Positions 13,507 to 30,700 are shown, counted from the stretch's first letter. The stretch: 64,000 nucleotides of DNA from Volvox africanus (GCA_030268105.1 BSDZ01000014.1:2748501-2812500), one strand, 5' to 3'. Notes: generated by a model from the letters alone, not told the origin. Program-made: numbers and translations.

Positions 13507-15135
13507 CTAGCAGATAGGGGAGGGTGCGGCAGGCTGCTGGAAGGGTCGCAGGGAGCATGATAGGGCCGCGATCAAACTATTTCATGCTACTGTACTGTGC
13601 CCTGGGGGCACTCCATTTGGGCAGGCCTTCATGACCAACTCAGTTACCTAATATTATTAGCGTATTGACGTGTCCAGAGTGAGCGGTTCTCCAGAAGGTC
13701 TTCTTCATGCATGTACGCGTTGAGCTCTGCCATTTGTGTGTGTTTCCATGTTTTTGAATTAGCGACCAAATGCAAAGCAGCCTGCTTACGTGATGTGGGC
13801 TTCTTTGGATGTCCAGACTGCGTGAACAAAATCCATGCAGCTTGTGCGTCCTGGGAGCTGGTTCGCACGGTCGAGTGACGGGGAGGGCATGGGTTCGATT
13901 AGGATACAAGGGTTAAGTGCCGCAGGGTTGACGCAGTGCGAGGGAGCCATATTGTTGACCTAGGATATAACTGTGTAAGGAAGCGCATCACAATTGATGT
14001 ACGGACCACTGAACGTTCTGTTCTGCACGTATAAATACATTTACAAACACACGCCCGACTTTCACAATCTTGGGGCAGTGTTCGTAATAAAAAGTTCGTT
14101 TGCTCCGAAAGCTGTGATTGGTCCCCGTACAGGGATAACGCAATTACTGTGAGCCGCTGCTGCGCCATAGGAGACGGTTGGGTAGAGGAGAAGTTCAGGC
14201 AGTTAAGTGCTCAGGGGATGACTATGCTCACATGGACCTACGTATAAAACGAATGCAATGCTGGATGCATGTTAAAAGAATGATTTCTTGGCAGGTTGGA
14301 AGGGCGCTGATCGTGTTACGGAGCTGCTAGACCAGAGTTCTGTTTGACTTCTGTTTTATCGAGTCTTCCTGTGCATATGCAGTCAGAGGGGAAGTGCAAT
14401 AGAACCTTTCCTTCCATTTTTGGGGACAGTCCAGACACTTGTAAGGATTCCAGGAAGGAGATTTAGGACTTTGCCGGATGGCAAGTCCAATTGAGTTAGG
14501 CGCATGCAGCGCCCAGTAACGGATATGTAACTTGCCACCCAGTCAGCAGTGGGGTATGGCAAAAGCCAACGGCAGGGACCCTGGACCCCTGGACTGGACA
14601 AAAAGTGCATCCGGACCACATTTGGAGTAGTTATCTCATGGGTCAGGCAGTCACACGTCCAGCCGTAGCCTCAGACACAGCCATGGTCGAAACAAGCAGC
14701 CACAAAAGCTTGTCATGTCAACTTACATGCGCTCAGCGACGGAGGTAGGACCAATCCGGCGCATCGATCTGCATCAAGACACCGTGTAGCCCTCTCGCAG
14801 CCGTGGGTTTGAGGTAGTAATGAACTCACAGAGGCGCTGTGGTTGGGATTTAAATTCCTGGTGGCCGAGTCCAGGACTCCTCCTGGCAAGCCTATCATTG
14901 CTATTACGACTTCCGGTGTGTACGGCACAAATTTGATCGTACAAATGAGGCACCTCTAGTTCAATGATTGCCAGTCTCTGTTGTCAAAATAAAAGGACCA
15001 GATAACGTTTGCAGGAAGACTGGGAAGGGTTTAAGTAAGCCTTCTTTGGAGCTTTTGAGCGGACCTACCTCGGCGCCTCGGCATGGTACAATTTTCCGTT
15101 GCAGCTTAGGGTGTAGCCTTGCAGACGCTTGCAAC
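13507..15135. other. Intergenic: GT34 3' UTR and kinesin upstream region
   Basis: The first 470 nt are the likely 3' UTR of the glycosyltransferase gene. The rest should carry the kinesin-13 promoter and 5' UTR. No coding exon or repeat is supported. Confidence 0.5.
13974..13978 (+). terminator. TGTAA poly(A) signal of GT34 gene
   Basis: First TGTAA after the stop codon, 468 nt downstream; chlorophycean-type poly(A) signal. Confidence 0.5.
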
Positions 15136-18617
<3,482 letters not shown>

Positions 18618-20517
18618 TGCTCTGCAGGGCTTCTGCCCACCAGATCCCACTGGACTAGCAGGTGGTTGCGCCGTCATCAGCCGCAACGGATTACTGTTGT
18701 GGTCGACGGGGTCGTGAGACCGTAACCTGGGCAAGCATTTCTCTCGCTCCTCATGTTCAGGTTGCATCTCCATCTAGAAGGCGTTTGCTGCATGAGTCAG
18801 ACCTAGGAGCGCTTGAAGGTCTTTTTGAACATGATTCAATGCGTTTCTGGTGCAGTCGTAGGGCAGGAACGAGGCCGTGAATGACCTTCCCGGATGTAGA
18901 GGTCAACTGATAAACGAGCAGATGGCACAGGTGCTAGTTCTGAGCATGCATGTAGGTTAGTACATCTGTGCGTGAGGCATGGGAATGCCGTCACTCGCAC
19001 AGTCGTATGGCTTATATAACCATACAATGCTTGCCTCATATCGGTCGCGAAGAAGGGCTATTCCTCAAATGACGATCGACGCGGGTGTTGTACAACTGGT
19101 TATTTAGATTTTGTCGCCGCTGAATCAAATTATCCGAGCCATCTACACACGGATGACTGTTACACATACTTCGTTAGAGCTGCACCTTGGTCAGATGCTT
19201 ATGGATCACTGACTAGGAAACGTTGCGTTGCTTGATGCCCGTCCAAGCCATGCGCTTTCGCTGGTTTAACACTCTTATGAAGTGATGATGGAGTGGTGAA
19301 TCGACAGCAGTGTGCGGCAGAGTCTAATGCGAGTACAAAGAGTGCAGCAGAATATTTTACGGGAAACTCAGGTTTTGCGAGAGAGTGGACAGCGAGGGTG
19401 GTTGCAAGCTGTTGGGAATGCATGAAACCATGGTTGCATGCAGACTGCTCACGTGGAGGCAGGCTGATGATTAGGAAACAGATGGGCGGGTGAGAGCATA
19501 TCGACTGTAGCATGGGACTTCTCCGAAACTCGACGTTCGAACCAGCGTCGTAGGACGTTGTGTAAGGAAAAGGTTGGACAGGCCACAGATCAGGCCTGTG
19601 TAGGAGCTCTGCTGCTAAGGGCACGTTGCTACTGGTAAGCTGACCTCCTTCAATTCTCCATCCGACCTCCAAACCCATTTCTACACACGTTTTCTAGGCT
19701 GGGCCTTCCAGGTGTGTATGCAATGGCTTACGGCCCTGCGTACGTAGCATTATTCGGCTCGCGGAGGTGCATAAGCTGGTTCCCGCCCCCTAGTGTGTGG
19801 GCGGTACTTCGGTATACATTCGATATATGTGTACTAACACATCTAAGATTGCGTGAAAACCAGACAGTTAGTTAAATTAATAACATTTCAACTGCGAGCG
19901 AAGTGTGGTTTGCTGGTCCACCTGGCGAAAGAAAGGAGCCACTCACAGAAATCTCTATTCAGGGCGTGGTCGATTCTCCGTAAAGTGTCTAGATCTTCTC
20001 AACAATAATGTTTCAGGCTTTCTGGAAAAACAATCCCTCTCCACGCTCACGTGAGCTGTTTCGTCGAGAACCCACTCCATCGATGACTGCTATGACATGG
20101 GAGCTACAGAACGAACTGCTTGTTGTGTTCGGTGACAATGGATCCTAGTCCAGGAAATCCATGGGCATACGAATTGCGCGATTGAACCAATATGACGAAG
20201 GCGGCTTTGTTCTTCACTGCTACCTACGTCAAGGCGTGGATGTTGTAAGGCAAAATCACGACACACAATCTATTGCCCTGTAGCAGTTATTGTTGGACAA
20301 CAGTCTCAGACTTTGTACGATGCGTGACTCCAGGAAGGGGTTCCCTGGGCCGCTCTTCAAAAGTATCAAAGCACCGTGCCAGATTCCACTTAGACGTACT
20401 GAATAGCGTTGTGTGTAGCGCCAGTAGCGCTAGCCTAAGTTGTGCACTCCTGTCCGGCACAACTTGTTGCCCAGTTAATCACGCAACCGCCTTTCGAAAG
20501 GTGTCCAACCGTGCAAG
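18618..20517. other. Intergenic: kinesin 3' UTR and carrier upstream region
   Basis: About 940 nt are a plausible long 3' UTR up to TGTAA at 19561. The remainder is upstream DNA of the ADP/ATP carrier. A 159-codon minus-strand frame at 19199-19678 has no domain and no supporting splice context. Confidence 0.5.
19561..19565 (+). terminator. TGTAA poly(A) signal of kinesin-13 gene
   Basis: First TGTAA after the kinesin stop, 944 nt downstream, so the 3' UTR would be long. Confidence 0.4.
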
Positions 20518-21898
20518 ATGGGCGACAAGAACTTCCTCGTTGTAAGAACTTATTGAAGGAAAAGGGGTTTCTGCTTGAATGAGCAGAGATTCATGGTGGC
20601 GGCCTTGTGATTGTTCGGGACTTTTTCTTCTGCAGGACTTCCTGGCTGGTGGTGTGTCCGCTGCTGTCTCTAAGACTGCAGCTGCGCCTATTGAGCGCGT
20701 CAAGTTGCTGATCCAGAACCAGGATGAGATGATCAAGCAAGGCCGTTTGGCTGCCCCCTACAAGGGCATCGGCGACTGCTTTGTGCGGACTGTTCGCGAA
20801 GAAGGCGTCGGCTCGCTTTGGCGCGGCAACACGGCGAACGTTATTCGTTACTTTCCAACTCAGGTGAATTGTTTTTCCTAGCTCCGGTACAACGGACCCG
20901 CGCCGGAATGGTCACGTTTCGGTATTCCGACGGTTATTACATTTCATCCAAATGAATTCTTTTGTATGTAAATCTCTTCTTGTTGCTGCATGACCTGTAG
21001 GCCTTGAACTTCGCCTTCAAGGACAAGTTCAAGCGCATGTTCGGTTACAGCAAGGACAAGGAGTACTGGAAATGGTTCGCGGGTAAGCTTGGTTTGAACC
21101 TAACGTGAGATTTTCACATAGCTTGGTACTAAATCATGTACCGATACCAGTTTGCTGACACAAGGACTGACCAAAATTCTATATCCTACAGGCAACATGG
21201 CCTCTGGTGGTGCTGCCGGTGCTGTGTCACTTGCATTCGTGTACTCGTTGGACTACGCTCGTACGCGCCTGGCAAACGATGCCAAGTCGGCTAAGAAGGG
21301 TGGTGGCGACCGCCAGTTTAACGGCCTGCTGGACGTTTACCGCAAAACAATTGCCTCAGACGGTGTCGCTGGACTGTACCGCGGCTTCAACATCTCTTGC
21401 GTCGGCATTGTGGTCTACCGCGGTCTGTACTTTGGGATGTACGATTCCTTAAAGCCGGTCGTCCTGGTTGGACCATTGGCAAACAATTTCCTGGCCTCTT
21501 TCCTGCTCGGCTGGGGCATCACCATCGGTGCCGGTACGTGTTTAGTGGAATCCCTTTTCTGGCGTGGCTGCATGTGGACAGTCGATTAGGGTCACCCTTG
21601 ATTACACAAATTTCCATAACCAATATTCCTTGGCATGTTTGTCCTGGATGCAGGCCTGGCGTCTTACCCGATTGATACGATTCGTCGTCGTATGATGATG
21701 ACGTCGGGTGCAGCGGTCAAGTACAAGAGCTCATTCCACTGCTTCCAGGAGATTGTCAAGAATGAGGGCACAAAGTCCCTCTTCAAGGGCGCCGGTGCGA
21801 ACATTCTGCGTGCTGTGGCAGGTGCTGGTGTCTTGGCGGGCTACGATCAGCTGCAGGTATTGCTTCTGGGCAAGAAATATGGCAGTGGCGAGGCCTAG
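20518..21898 (+). CDS. ANT1: Mitochondrial ADP/ATP carrier
   Basis: Exchanges cytosolic ADP for matrix ATP across the inner mitochondrial membrane. Exons 20518-20541, 20636-20863, 21001-21082, 21192-21533, 21654-21898 give 306 residues, the usual length without the long presequence of land-plant homologues. It starts [20 protein letters not shown]. It shows three mitochondrial-carrier repeats with signature variants PIERVK, SLDYAR and PIDTIR, and the diagnostic RRRMMM at residues 236-241 that separates ADP/ATP carriers from other carriers. The first exon has only eight codons, placed by phase and by match to the family N-terminus. The gene lies 1.7 kb upstream of HSP90 on the same strand. Confidence 0.96.
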
Positions 21899-22294
21899 TG
21901 CACTCCACTGGCCAAAGCTTCGCAACCTGGTAACTGCAGTATTACAGTATTCTTTCAGAAGGGCATTGTATATCGTGGTCTTGTTCCAGATCGGCTTGCA
22001 CCAACGGTGTATGGCTGTGGATGGTAGATGTGACATTCACGGAGTGAAATGCCATGGGTGCAGTGAGCAATGCGGCAACCACGATCAGGTGGCTTGCTAG
22101 GCATGTTAGTACGTAGGCATGTTATCTGGACTGGTTTGCACTGTCTGTCCGGGTTAGCTTGGTGTCGCTGCCTGCTCTGGTAGTGTGCGTGAGAGATTGA
22201 GCTTCATACGCGGCTGCTATTCAGTTTCAAAATTGATTATGAAGTGTCGGTTCATGTTGAATGAAGCAGGACGAGTCCAAAATGGAGCTCATTC

Positions 22295-22299
22295 TGTAA
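22295..22299 (+). terminator. TGTAA poly(A) signal of ADP/ATP carrier gene
   Basis: First TGTAA after the stop, 397 nt downstream. Confidence 0.55.
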
Positions 22300-23363
22300 G
22301 AGGGTGAAAGCGTGATGTTACGTCTCCTATCACCAACACGGATGGAACAAACCAGCTCGTTAATAGCACGTTGCCAGGCAGCCGTAGAGGGTATTCAGGG
22401 TAAAGAACATCGATAAATGACCAAATGCCGAAACACAGGTAGCAAAATGAAGTGCCCCTGAAATCTTGTATCCTGGGTCACAGCTGGTCTCCTGTAGCCT
22501 GCCGCCTATGTTTGTCTAGTTCCTCCCTTTCCGCGAGAATATGACGGCCTGACCAGGTGCACTTGAGTTCCCATTAAAAGCAGCCGCAGTGTTTGTCACA
22601 GATTGAGGGGCAGTTTCCCGATTCAATCAAAGCCGCTTAACAATTGTTGCAAGTTCAACAATAAAAATCTCCTGGCATCCCGGTCGAGATTATGAGGAAT
22701 TGAGGCATTCTGGAAGTTTTCATAGAAGATGCCGTGCGTCGGGGTGAGGTAGGTATGGGTCGGGGGTCGGGCGGGTGAAAATATTCATTCACTCTTAACG
22801 GCGTGTTCTCGCTATCCAAAGCTCACTTTACCTTAATCATTTATGTCCGAGTCAGACTCGTAGTTCAGCCAGGTGAATTTTATTCCTTGCGTCCCAACGT
22901 GCATGATAACAGTGCCCGAAAACTTTAACTCGCCGAAATTCCGAAGAAAAATGGCGATGCTGCGACTGGTTATTGATCCCAACTTAATCGCCGTTGTTCC
23001 CCAAGGGCATGATATGAGCAACCCATTCCTATGTGTCCTTGCTTAATTTCTACAAACTTTCTACTGTGCATGTCATCATATAGTTGTGGCTTGCCCTCGT
23101 GGACTTCTTGCATCGCGAGTCACATATTTGTCAGTTATTCATGATGATTGCGATTAGAACCCCAGGCAGATGCCGCAGATTACAGGTTCCAATAGAGAGC
23201 ACTTGAACAGGCGACTTGCCGAGCAGCAGAATACCAATGAAGGTTTACATTAAATATAGCATATCAACAGGAAATTTTCATGCAAACATCTTCCGATAAG
23301 TAAATACACCGGTATATGTATAATATACTAGTTTTGGTACGTATCTCCATTCATACGGGCTAT

Positions 23364-23383
23364 GGAACGCTCCGGACTCTTCG
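23364..23383 (+). promoter_or_regulatory. Candidate heat shock element upstream of HSP90
   Basis: Four contiguous 5-bp blocks (ggaac gctcc ggact cttcg) alternate in the nGAAn/nTTCn pattern, matching 10 of 12 conserved positions, about 180 nt upstream of the HSP90 ATG. A weaker second array (cgaac ctcca) starts at 23409. Binding by heat shock factor is an inference from position and pattern. Confidence 0.5.
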
Positions 23384-23566
23384 CAGACTTCTAGGAGCGC
23401 GGGCTGTACGAACCTCCAGAACCATCCCCCGGAAACCCTTTAAAGCCGCCACAAAGCAGCGTAATGAATAAAGTTCTCTTCCCAAGCTATTGTGAAGGTT
23501 AGATTTAACTTTGCTACTTTCTCTTGGAAGGGTATCTGAAAGGGTGCGCTGTCCGATCTGTCCAGG

Positions 23567-26500
23567 ATGGCAACTCAGGTGGCTCCTCCCTCGGTGGAGA
23601 CATTCGCTTTCCAGGCTGAAATCAACCAGCTGCTGTCGCTTATCATTAACACCTTTTACTCTAACAAGGAAATTTTTCTGCGCGAACTTATCTCTAACGC
23701 TTCCGACGCGCTGGACAAGATCCGCTACCTGTCCCTGACTGACAAGTCTGCCCTGGACAGCAACCCGGAGTTATTCATTCACCTTGTGCCGGACAAGAGC
23801 GATGGTTCCCTCTCTATCATCGACTCCGGTATTGGAATGACCAAGGCTGACCTGATCAACAACCTTGGCACAATTGCCCGCTCGGGTACTAAAGCGTTTA
23901 TGGAGGCCCTCAGTGCTGGTGCCGATGTATCTATGATCGGCCAGTTTGGCGTCGGCTTTTACTCGGCCTACCTCGTCGCTGACAAGGTTACAGTCGTTAC
24001 CAAGCACAACGATGACGAACAGTACGTCTGGGAATCCCAGGCCGGTGGTTCGTTCAGCATTCGCCGTGACACCGAGGGCGAGCCGCTTGGACGTGGTACG
24101 AAGATCATCTTGCACCTGAAGGTAGGTACAGTCGTACTTTCTATGGACACGTCATGACAGCATTTACTGTATGCAATATAGTTAGCGAAATGCTTTACCT
24201 TTCAATCCATTTGTTCAAGCTAGTTGTGTATTCAATTCCTGGATGAACAGGAGGATCAGAAGGAGTATCTGGAGGAGCGCCGCCTAAAGGACCTCGTTAA
24301 GAAGCACAGCGAGTTCATTAGCTACCCGATTTCTCTTTGGACCGAGAAGTCTGTCGACAAGGAGGTGTCGGATGATGAGGATGAACTCAAGGACAAGGAA
24401 GGTGAGCGGAGGCGTGCGTTAACGAGTTTTAACTTGCTAACATTATATCACTTGACAAAATCGTTCACGGTATGATTTTCAGGATAGCAGCCCCTGAAAC
24501 ATAGCAGTCATTCAGTTGGCCTCTACTATCAAGAATATTTTGATTTAGATTATTGTCCCTTGGGTCCTTTAACCGTAGAGGAGGAGGGCAAGGTCGAGGA
24601 GGTGAAGGAGGAGAAGGAGAAAAAGAAGAAGAAGATCAAGGAGATCCAGCATGAGTGGGTTCTGCTTAACAAGCAGAAGCCTATTTGGTAAGTAAAGACA
24701 GACGAACAACTCGTAATGGAACTACTCGTTGCCTCCCTCAAATGATAGATGGTAAACTTGCGTCTGATGGGGTGTGTGTTTTCCACGCGGCCACAGCTGC
24801 ACTTGTTGACATGTTCCATGTCATCCATTTGACACAGGATGCGTAACCCTGACGAGATTACGAAGGAGGAATATGCTGCCTTCTACAAGTCTATTAGCAA
24901 TGACTGGGAGGACTACCTTTCCGTTAAGCACTTCAGGTGTGTACAAGTAAGGAGATCAAGGCCACCCGAATTCCTTGTGTGCGATGTCGTACCTTCGATC
25001 GCCATAGGAGCATGTTCCCTGTATGTGCGTTGTTTCAAGCAACAAGTGTTCTCTGGTGCTTTCGTACGGAAATAAGTTTTATGGTTAAGATTTAGTAAGG
25101 TTTTTTGACTTTCTGTCTTCGCTGCTTGCAGTGTCGAGGGTCAACTGGAGTTCAAGTGTATTCTCTTTGTACCGCGCCGTGCTCCTTTCGATATGTTTGA
25201 CCAGCGTAAGAAGCCAAACAATATTAAGCTCTACGTCCGCCGCGTCTTCATCATGGACAACTGCGAGGAGCTAATCCCAGAATGGCTCAACTTCGTTAAG
25301 GGTATTGTAGACAGCGAGGATTTGCCGCTGAACATTTCTCGCGAAACCCTACAGCAGAACAAGATTCTGAAGGTAACACTAAACGCCCTTCTAATATTAT
25401 TATTGAGGCAGAATTTAATCCATGTCATGCTTTGGGACGTAAATGATCCCGTGCAGGTGATCAAGAAGAATATTGTCAAAAAGTGCCTTGAGCTGTTCGC
25501 TGAGATTGCGGAGAACAAGGATGATTATGCTAAGCTCTACGAGGCATTCGGCAAGAATCTCAAGTTGGGCGTGCACGAGGATTCTCAGAATCGCCCGAAG
25601 CTGGCCGATCTCCTCAGGTGGGGGTGTAACAGTTATTTAGGAATAAAACGTCCCCCGGCCTGCCCCCCATATGTCATCGTAGTGTACTCATTATACTTGT
25701 CGATCCGCCTCTGTTACGTGTTGTCGGGTGTGCTCTGTAAAATTCAGGTACCACTCGACGAAGAGTGGCGAGGAGCTTACAAGCCTCAAGGACTACGTCA
25801 CCCGGATGAAAGTATGTTTGCACCTGTCGTTGCGCGAAAACCAAGCTATATGTGCTTTGCCGTGTCTGAACCAAAGCCTGCCTTGCCCATTCATTGCGCA
25901 GGAGGGTCAGAAGTCAATTTACTATATCACCGGTGAAAGTCGGAAGGCGGTTGAGAACAGCCCATTCCTGGAGCGCCTTAAAAAGAAGGGTTACGAAGTC
26001 CTTTTCATGGTCGACCCAATTGATGAGTACGCCGTCCAGCAGCTTAAGGAGTACGACGGTAAGTGCATCAGGAGGTACGGGTCGAAAGGGTAAGTAATTG
26101 TAATGTTTGCTGATACTTTTCTATTTTGCCCTCCATTTTTAGGTAAAAAGTTGGTCTGCTGCACAAAGGAAGGACTGGACCTTGACGACAGTGAGGAAGA
26201 GAAGAAGCGCAAGGAGGAGCTTGCTAGCCAGTTCGAGCCACTGTGCCGTCTCATGAAGGACATTCTGGGTGACAAGGTGGAGAAGGTCACTGTTAGCCAC
26301 CGTGTAGTGGACTCGCCATGCGTACTTGTTACGGGCGAGTACGGCTGGTCTGCCAACATGGAGCGAATCATGAAGGCACAAGCCCTTCGCGACAATAGCA
26401 TGGCTGCTTATATGACATCGAAGAAGACGCTTGAGATCAACCCGGAGAATCCGATTATGATTGTGAGTGACGGGCAACAGAACTGTTCGATGAGCACGCT

Positions 26501-26828
26501 TTAACTCTTGGATCGTAGGATATGTCGAAACAATGCTGATCATACGAGCCCTAATTTATTCCTGCAGGAACTGAAGAAGCGCAGCGACGCTGACAAGAGC
26601 GACAAAACTGTCAAGGACCTGGTGCTTCTCTTGTTCGAGACTGCACTGCTCAGCTCTGGTTTCAGCCTGGACGAGCCAAACACATTTGCGTCTCGTATCC
26701 ACCGCATGATAAAGTTGGGCTTGTCTATTGACGAGGACGTGGAGGAGCTAATTCAGGAGGACGATGATCTACCCCCACTCGAGGACGCTGGTGCTGGCGA
26801 GGGCAGCCGCATGGAGGAGGTTGACTAA
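23567..26828 (+). CDS. HSP90A: Cytosolic heat shock protein 90
   Basis: ATP-dependent chaperone for kinases, receptors and other clients in cytosol and nucleus. Ten exons: 23567-24121, 24251-24401, 24579-24687, 24838-24936, 25132-25372, 25457-25617, 25748-25811, 25902-26058, 26143-26462, 26568-26828; 2118 nt, 705 residues. The N-terminal ATPase domain shows [28 protein letters not shown] and [13 protein letters not shown] charged Glu/Lys linker covers exons 2-3. The middle domain has [12 protein letters not shown] and [15 protein letters not shown]. The C-terminus ends MEEVD, the ligand for TPR co-chaperones, which marks the cytosolic paralogue; there is no signal or transit peptide. A heat-shock-element-like array lies upstream. 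Identity is secure. Confidence 0.98.
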
Positions 26829-27747
26829 GTGCTTAAGTTTGATCAGTCCTGGGTATAGGGGTAGTTAAGCAGCGTAATGCTCTCAGTGAGCAGATCAATT
26901 AGACTTTCCGTTATTAAATGCAACTGCAGGATTGCAATCGTCAGGTCGCATTGGTTTGACATGCGCTGGCTTTGTCTTACCTTTGTTAGGTGGATCGTTA
27001 GGTGTTCCGGGTCGTTGGCTGAGTTGAGGTCACAGTTAGCTACTTACCAAGAGTGTTGTGTGGCTATTTGTCCTGATCTCTGACTTATTCTTTTGCTTGT
27101 AAATACCGTCTTCCACAAAAATTTCCTAGAAGTCAAACAACTTTAACCAACGCCAGAACTGTCAGCCGCGGAATGTAGCATTTATTTTTGCATCAGTATT
27201 ATTGGCATGACATTAGACAACGAACAGTGAGAGCATTTCAAATATTGAGTTGACACGTTTCTGTTTTCATTTTTAATCTGCGAGCATGTTACGACAATGT
27301 ATTTACATCTATCTTAACTCGACTTTAGAACCCAACATCGGCCTAGAATTTGGTATCTGGTACGTAAATATAAGGTAGTCCAAAGTAATGTCAGAGATAC
27401 TGATTTTAATATGTTCATGATTATGAAGATCTCCAGGAAACCTTACAGTGTCTAGACACTCTAATTAAGCATTTTTTATATAATTATTTGCACATATCAC
27501 TTTATCTCTTTTTAAGTCAAAGAACAAGTGTGCGTAACTCCGAGACCAAATATTAGTTTTTTAAGCTTTTAAAAGAGGAATACTTGTACATGTACATACT
27601 TAAAATTTAAAATTTGGAGAGCTTTCTGCACAAATGAAGTATTAACAAGCATAAGGCCTATTTGAAACAGGACATTCCTCTTACACGGCCTATGACCACA
27701 TGTATGTCTCTTTTCTCAGCCTTGAATGACATCTTAATACACACGGC
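26829..27747. other. Intergenic: HSP90 3' UTR and ALS upstream region
   Basis: HSP90 3' UTR to about 27115, then an AT-rich tract (about 27110-27650) with no coding feature, probably including the acetolactate synthase promoter. Confidence 0.5.
27098..27102 (+). terminator. TGTAA poly(A) signal of HSP90
   Basis: First TGTAA after the stop, 270 nt downstream. Confidence 0.6.
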
Positions 27748-30700
27748 ATGAAGATGGCTCTCCGTTGCGGCCCTGTAGCCACAAGCTCACATGGCTGCTC
27801 TTCACCGATACAGCGCTGTGGTGTCCTTACTCCACGCCAGGTACGCGCGAATAAATGTAACTCTATAGACACCTGAACTAGCTACAAAAGTTGCTTATGC
27901 ACTTGGTGTCGGCGGTATCGATTGTCGCAGGTTGTGCTGCCCATCAGTTTCACATCGTCCACTCATCAGGCTAGCAGGTTTGGGTGAAATTCGCCATTAT
28001 GCACTTTCGGCTAATTTGGCTGAAGGCTGTCCCTTTGTCCTCTACGACCTTTGCGACAGTAGGCCTGGCCGCGGTTGCGTGTCTGTGTCTGCCAAGCTTG
28101 CAGATGGCTCAGCCCGCCGCATGCAATCAGAGGAAGTGAGTATATGATATTTTGGCACGAATAAAAATACCTTTTACGGGAATCACGCGTGAAACGGGTT
28201 TCGCAGGTCCGGCGTGCTAAGGAGGTTGCGCAGGCTGCCCTGGCGAAGGAGAGTGAGTAGAAAACTCAGGCGCCAACAGCATCTTGTGCGCCGCGTTGGG
28301 ATTTGTGGTTTCGGGTGTTAGTTGTACGCTGTTCGCTTGATTGCACTCCAAGGCCAAAAGGAGTGTTTGGGCAGCTCTCTGATTGCTAAACGCTAATGTC
28401 TTCATCCCTGGCCCTTCATCACTCTTTTTTAGGCCCCGCTGACTGGGTCGACCGATTTGGGACGGAGCCTCGCAAAGGCGCGGACATCCTTGTGCAGTGC
28501 CTGGAGCGTGAGGGCGTGGACAGCGTGTTTGCATACCCGGGCGGTGCCTCTATGGAAATCCACCAGGCCCTCACCCGTTCGGATCGCATTACCAACGTGC
28601 TCTGCCGCCACGAGCAGGTAGTGGCACATGATTGCATGCTGTAAACTGTCTTGGGTGCTAAACGCCATGACCTGGATCTGGTCCCCGCCATAATCCATGT
28701 TGCTCCTTTAGCCGTGGCCAGCTTACCGGGGTGATAGGGTATCCTAACGAATATATGGTTTGGAACTTGTTTTACTATGGCGCTCGAGTTGCAGGGTGAG
28801 ATCTTTGCTGCGGAGGGTTTCGCCAAGGCGTCCGGCCGGGTTGGCGTCTGCATTGCGACCTCTGGTCCTGGCGCCACAAACCTGGTGACTGGCCTGGCTG
28901 ATGCTATGATGGACAGCATTCCGCTGGTAGCCATCACCGGCCAGGTGAGGACAAATATGGGCGTCTGCTGTGCTGTAGACGAAAGCCAGCATCTCATTTT
29001 GCAATATGTGAAACAGGATGGCACCATATTTCTGTACGTTTTACAAAACCTTTCTATTTCCGTTCTAATAGGGGCCATGATCGCCCACTAGTACGGTGTT
29101 TTATGGCATCGTACGAAGCGCGTTGGGCGTCCCTATCTCTATCTCGTGTATCTCTATCTCCCTATCTCGTGTATAGAAACCTCGTCATTTTAAGCAATTC
29201 AAGAAGCAAAAGCATGTTCTGTGGACTTGTGCCGGAAACAATCGTAACGCGAATGGGCTATCTCGTAACGTATCATTGTAACGCGAATGGGGCCATGGAT
29301 TAAGGTGGTGTGTTCAACTCTTCCTCGGTGTAGGTGCCTCGGCGCATGATTGGCACGGACGCCTTCCAGGAGACCCCTATTGTAGAGGTCACTCGTGCCA
29401 TCACCAAACACAACTACTTGGTCCTGGACATTAAGGACCTACCGCGGTGAGAATTTGGGACGATGGAAGTTCCTTTAGCAGTGCTGCTAGGTCGAATGTG
29501 CAAATCCGTGAATTTATATTTTGATGGCTTTGTGTTAAACCGGCCTTGTTAAACCGGCGCAGGAATTAAAAACATATTGTGCCGATTGTTCCCAGAAGGG
29601 GTCGGATCAGAATAATTATTATACTGAGTCATCAAATAGAGTTTTAAACCAAAGTAAAGTTTTTACCTTTTTCAGATATTTGCCTACTGCGGGTACCGTT
29701 TGTAATTAAACCGAGAACTTTCGCCTCAATGTTCTGAAAGCAACAAACAACGGTTAAGAAACCTGTCTTATCTTTCGGGAACCGTATGCGGTAGTTCCGC
29801 ATATATAACACGCCTAAAGTTGGGTCGAGGGGATGGCATTGGTAATATGGGCATTTGATTGTTGTCCGGATATAACTGCATATCATTTCGGTACGGTACC
29901 ACTGTGATGGACAAAAATGTCCACGAATGTAGTGGCTTTAAGGTGGTTCACTGTGCTGCCATGTAAAAGTAGGGAGGAGACGTGCGTAGTGAATGTAAGC
30001 GTTATCTGCCTACACTGACTCCGGAGAGTTAATCGCTGAATTCCATTTGAAAGGTGCGATCGACTCCTTGTGACGTGCCTGCAGCGTCATTAAGGAGGCT
30101 TTCTACTTGGCGCGCACAGGTCGGCCTGGTCCTGTGCTGGTGGATGTGCCTAAGGACATCCAACAACAGCTTGCGGTGCCAGATTGGGACACACCCATGT
30201 CGATCACGGGTGGGTGCACGGACGTAACGTATTGATATTCAATCGATCGGCGTATATGGCAAATGTCTACTTGCGAGTGAAAATTGGAAACAGTGACAGC
30301 CTTATACCTAGGGTCTAGCCTGAAATTCCACACAGAGGCCTGGCTGTAACATCGTCCTATTTACCCTGTCCACATCCCTGTGTAAAGCTCCGCCGCACCC
30401 TTGCCCGCTGTCCGGAGATTTCCAGGTTACATTAGCCGCCTTCCGCCACCCGTGGAGGAGTCCCAGATGATCCCGGTATTGCGTGCCATCCAGTCCGCGT
30501 CTAAGCCCGTCATCTACTACGGCGGCGGCTGCCTGGATTCCCGGGATGAGCTGCGTGAGTTTGCGGCCCGCACTGGCATCCCGCTGGCGTCCACCTTCAT
30601 GGGCCTGGGTGTGGTGCCCGCGGAGAATCCCAACGTAAGTGTGAACACCCTAGATGGGCTTGAAGCCCGTCTCTGTTAGTCAAGCCCTACGGCATGCCGT

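Larger units (their letters stand above)
21899..23566. other. Intergenic: carrier 3' UTR and HSP90 promoter region
   Basis: The carrier 3' UTR probably ends just after 22299. The right end holds the HSP90 promoter, with a TATA-like AT stretch at 23313-23327 and a heat-shock-element-like array at 23364-23383. No coding exon is supported. Confidence 0.5.

Noticed and set aside
19199..19678. Minus-strand frame of 159 codons
   Set aside because: Lies in the probable kinesin 3' UTR, has no domain, and composition is unlike the neighbouring genes.
28419..29078. Minus-strand frame of 219 codons
   Set aside because: Antisense shadow of acetolactate synthase exons 4-5.
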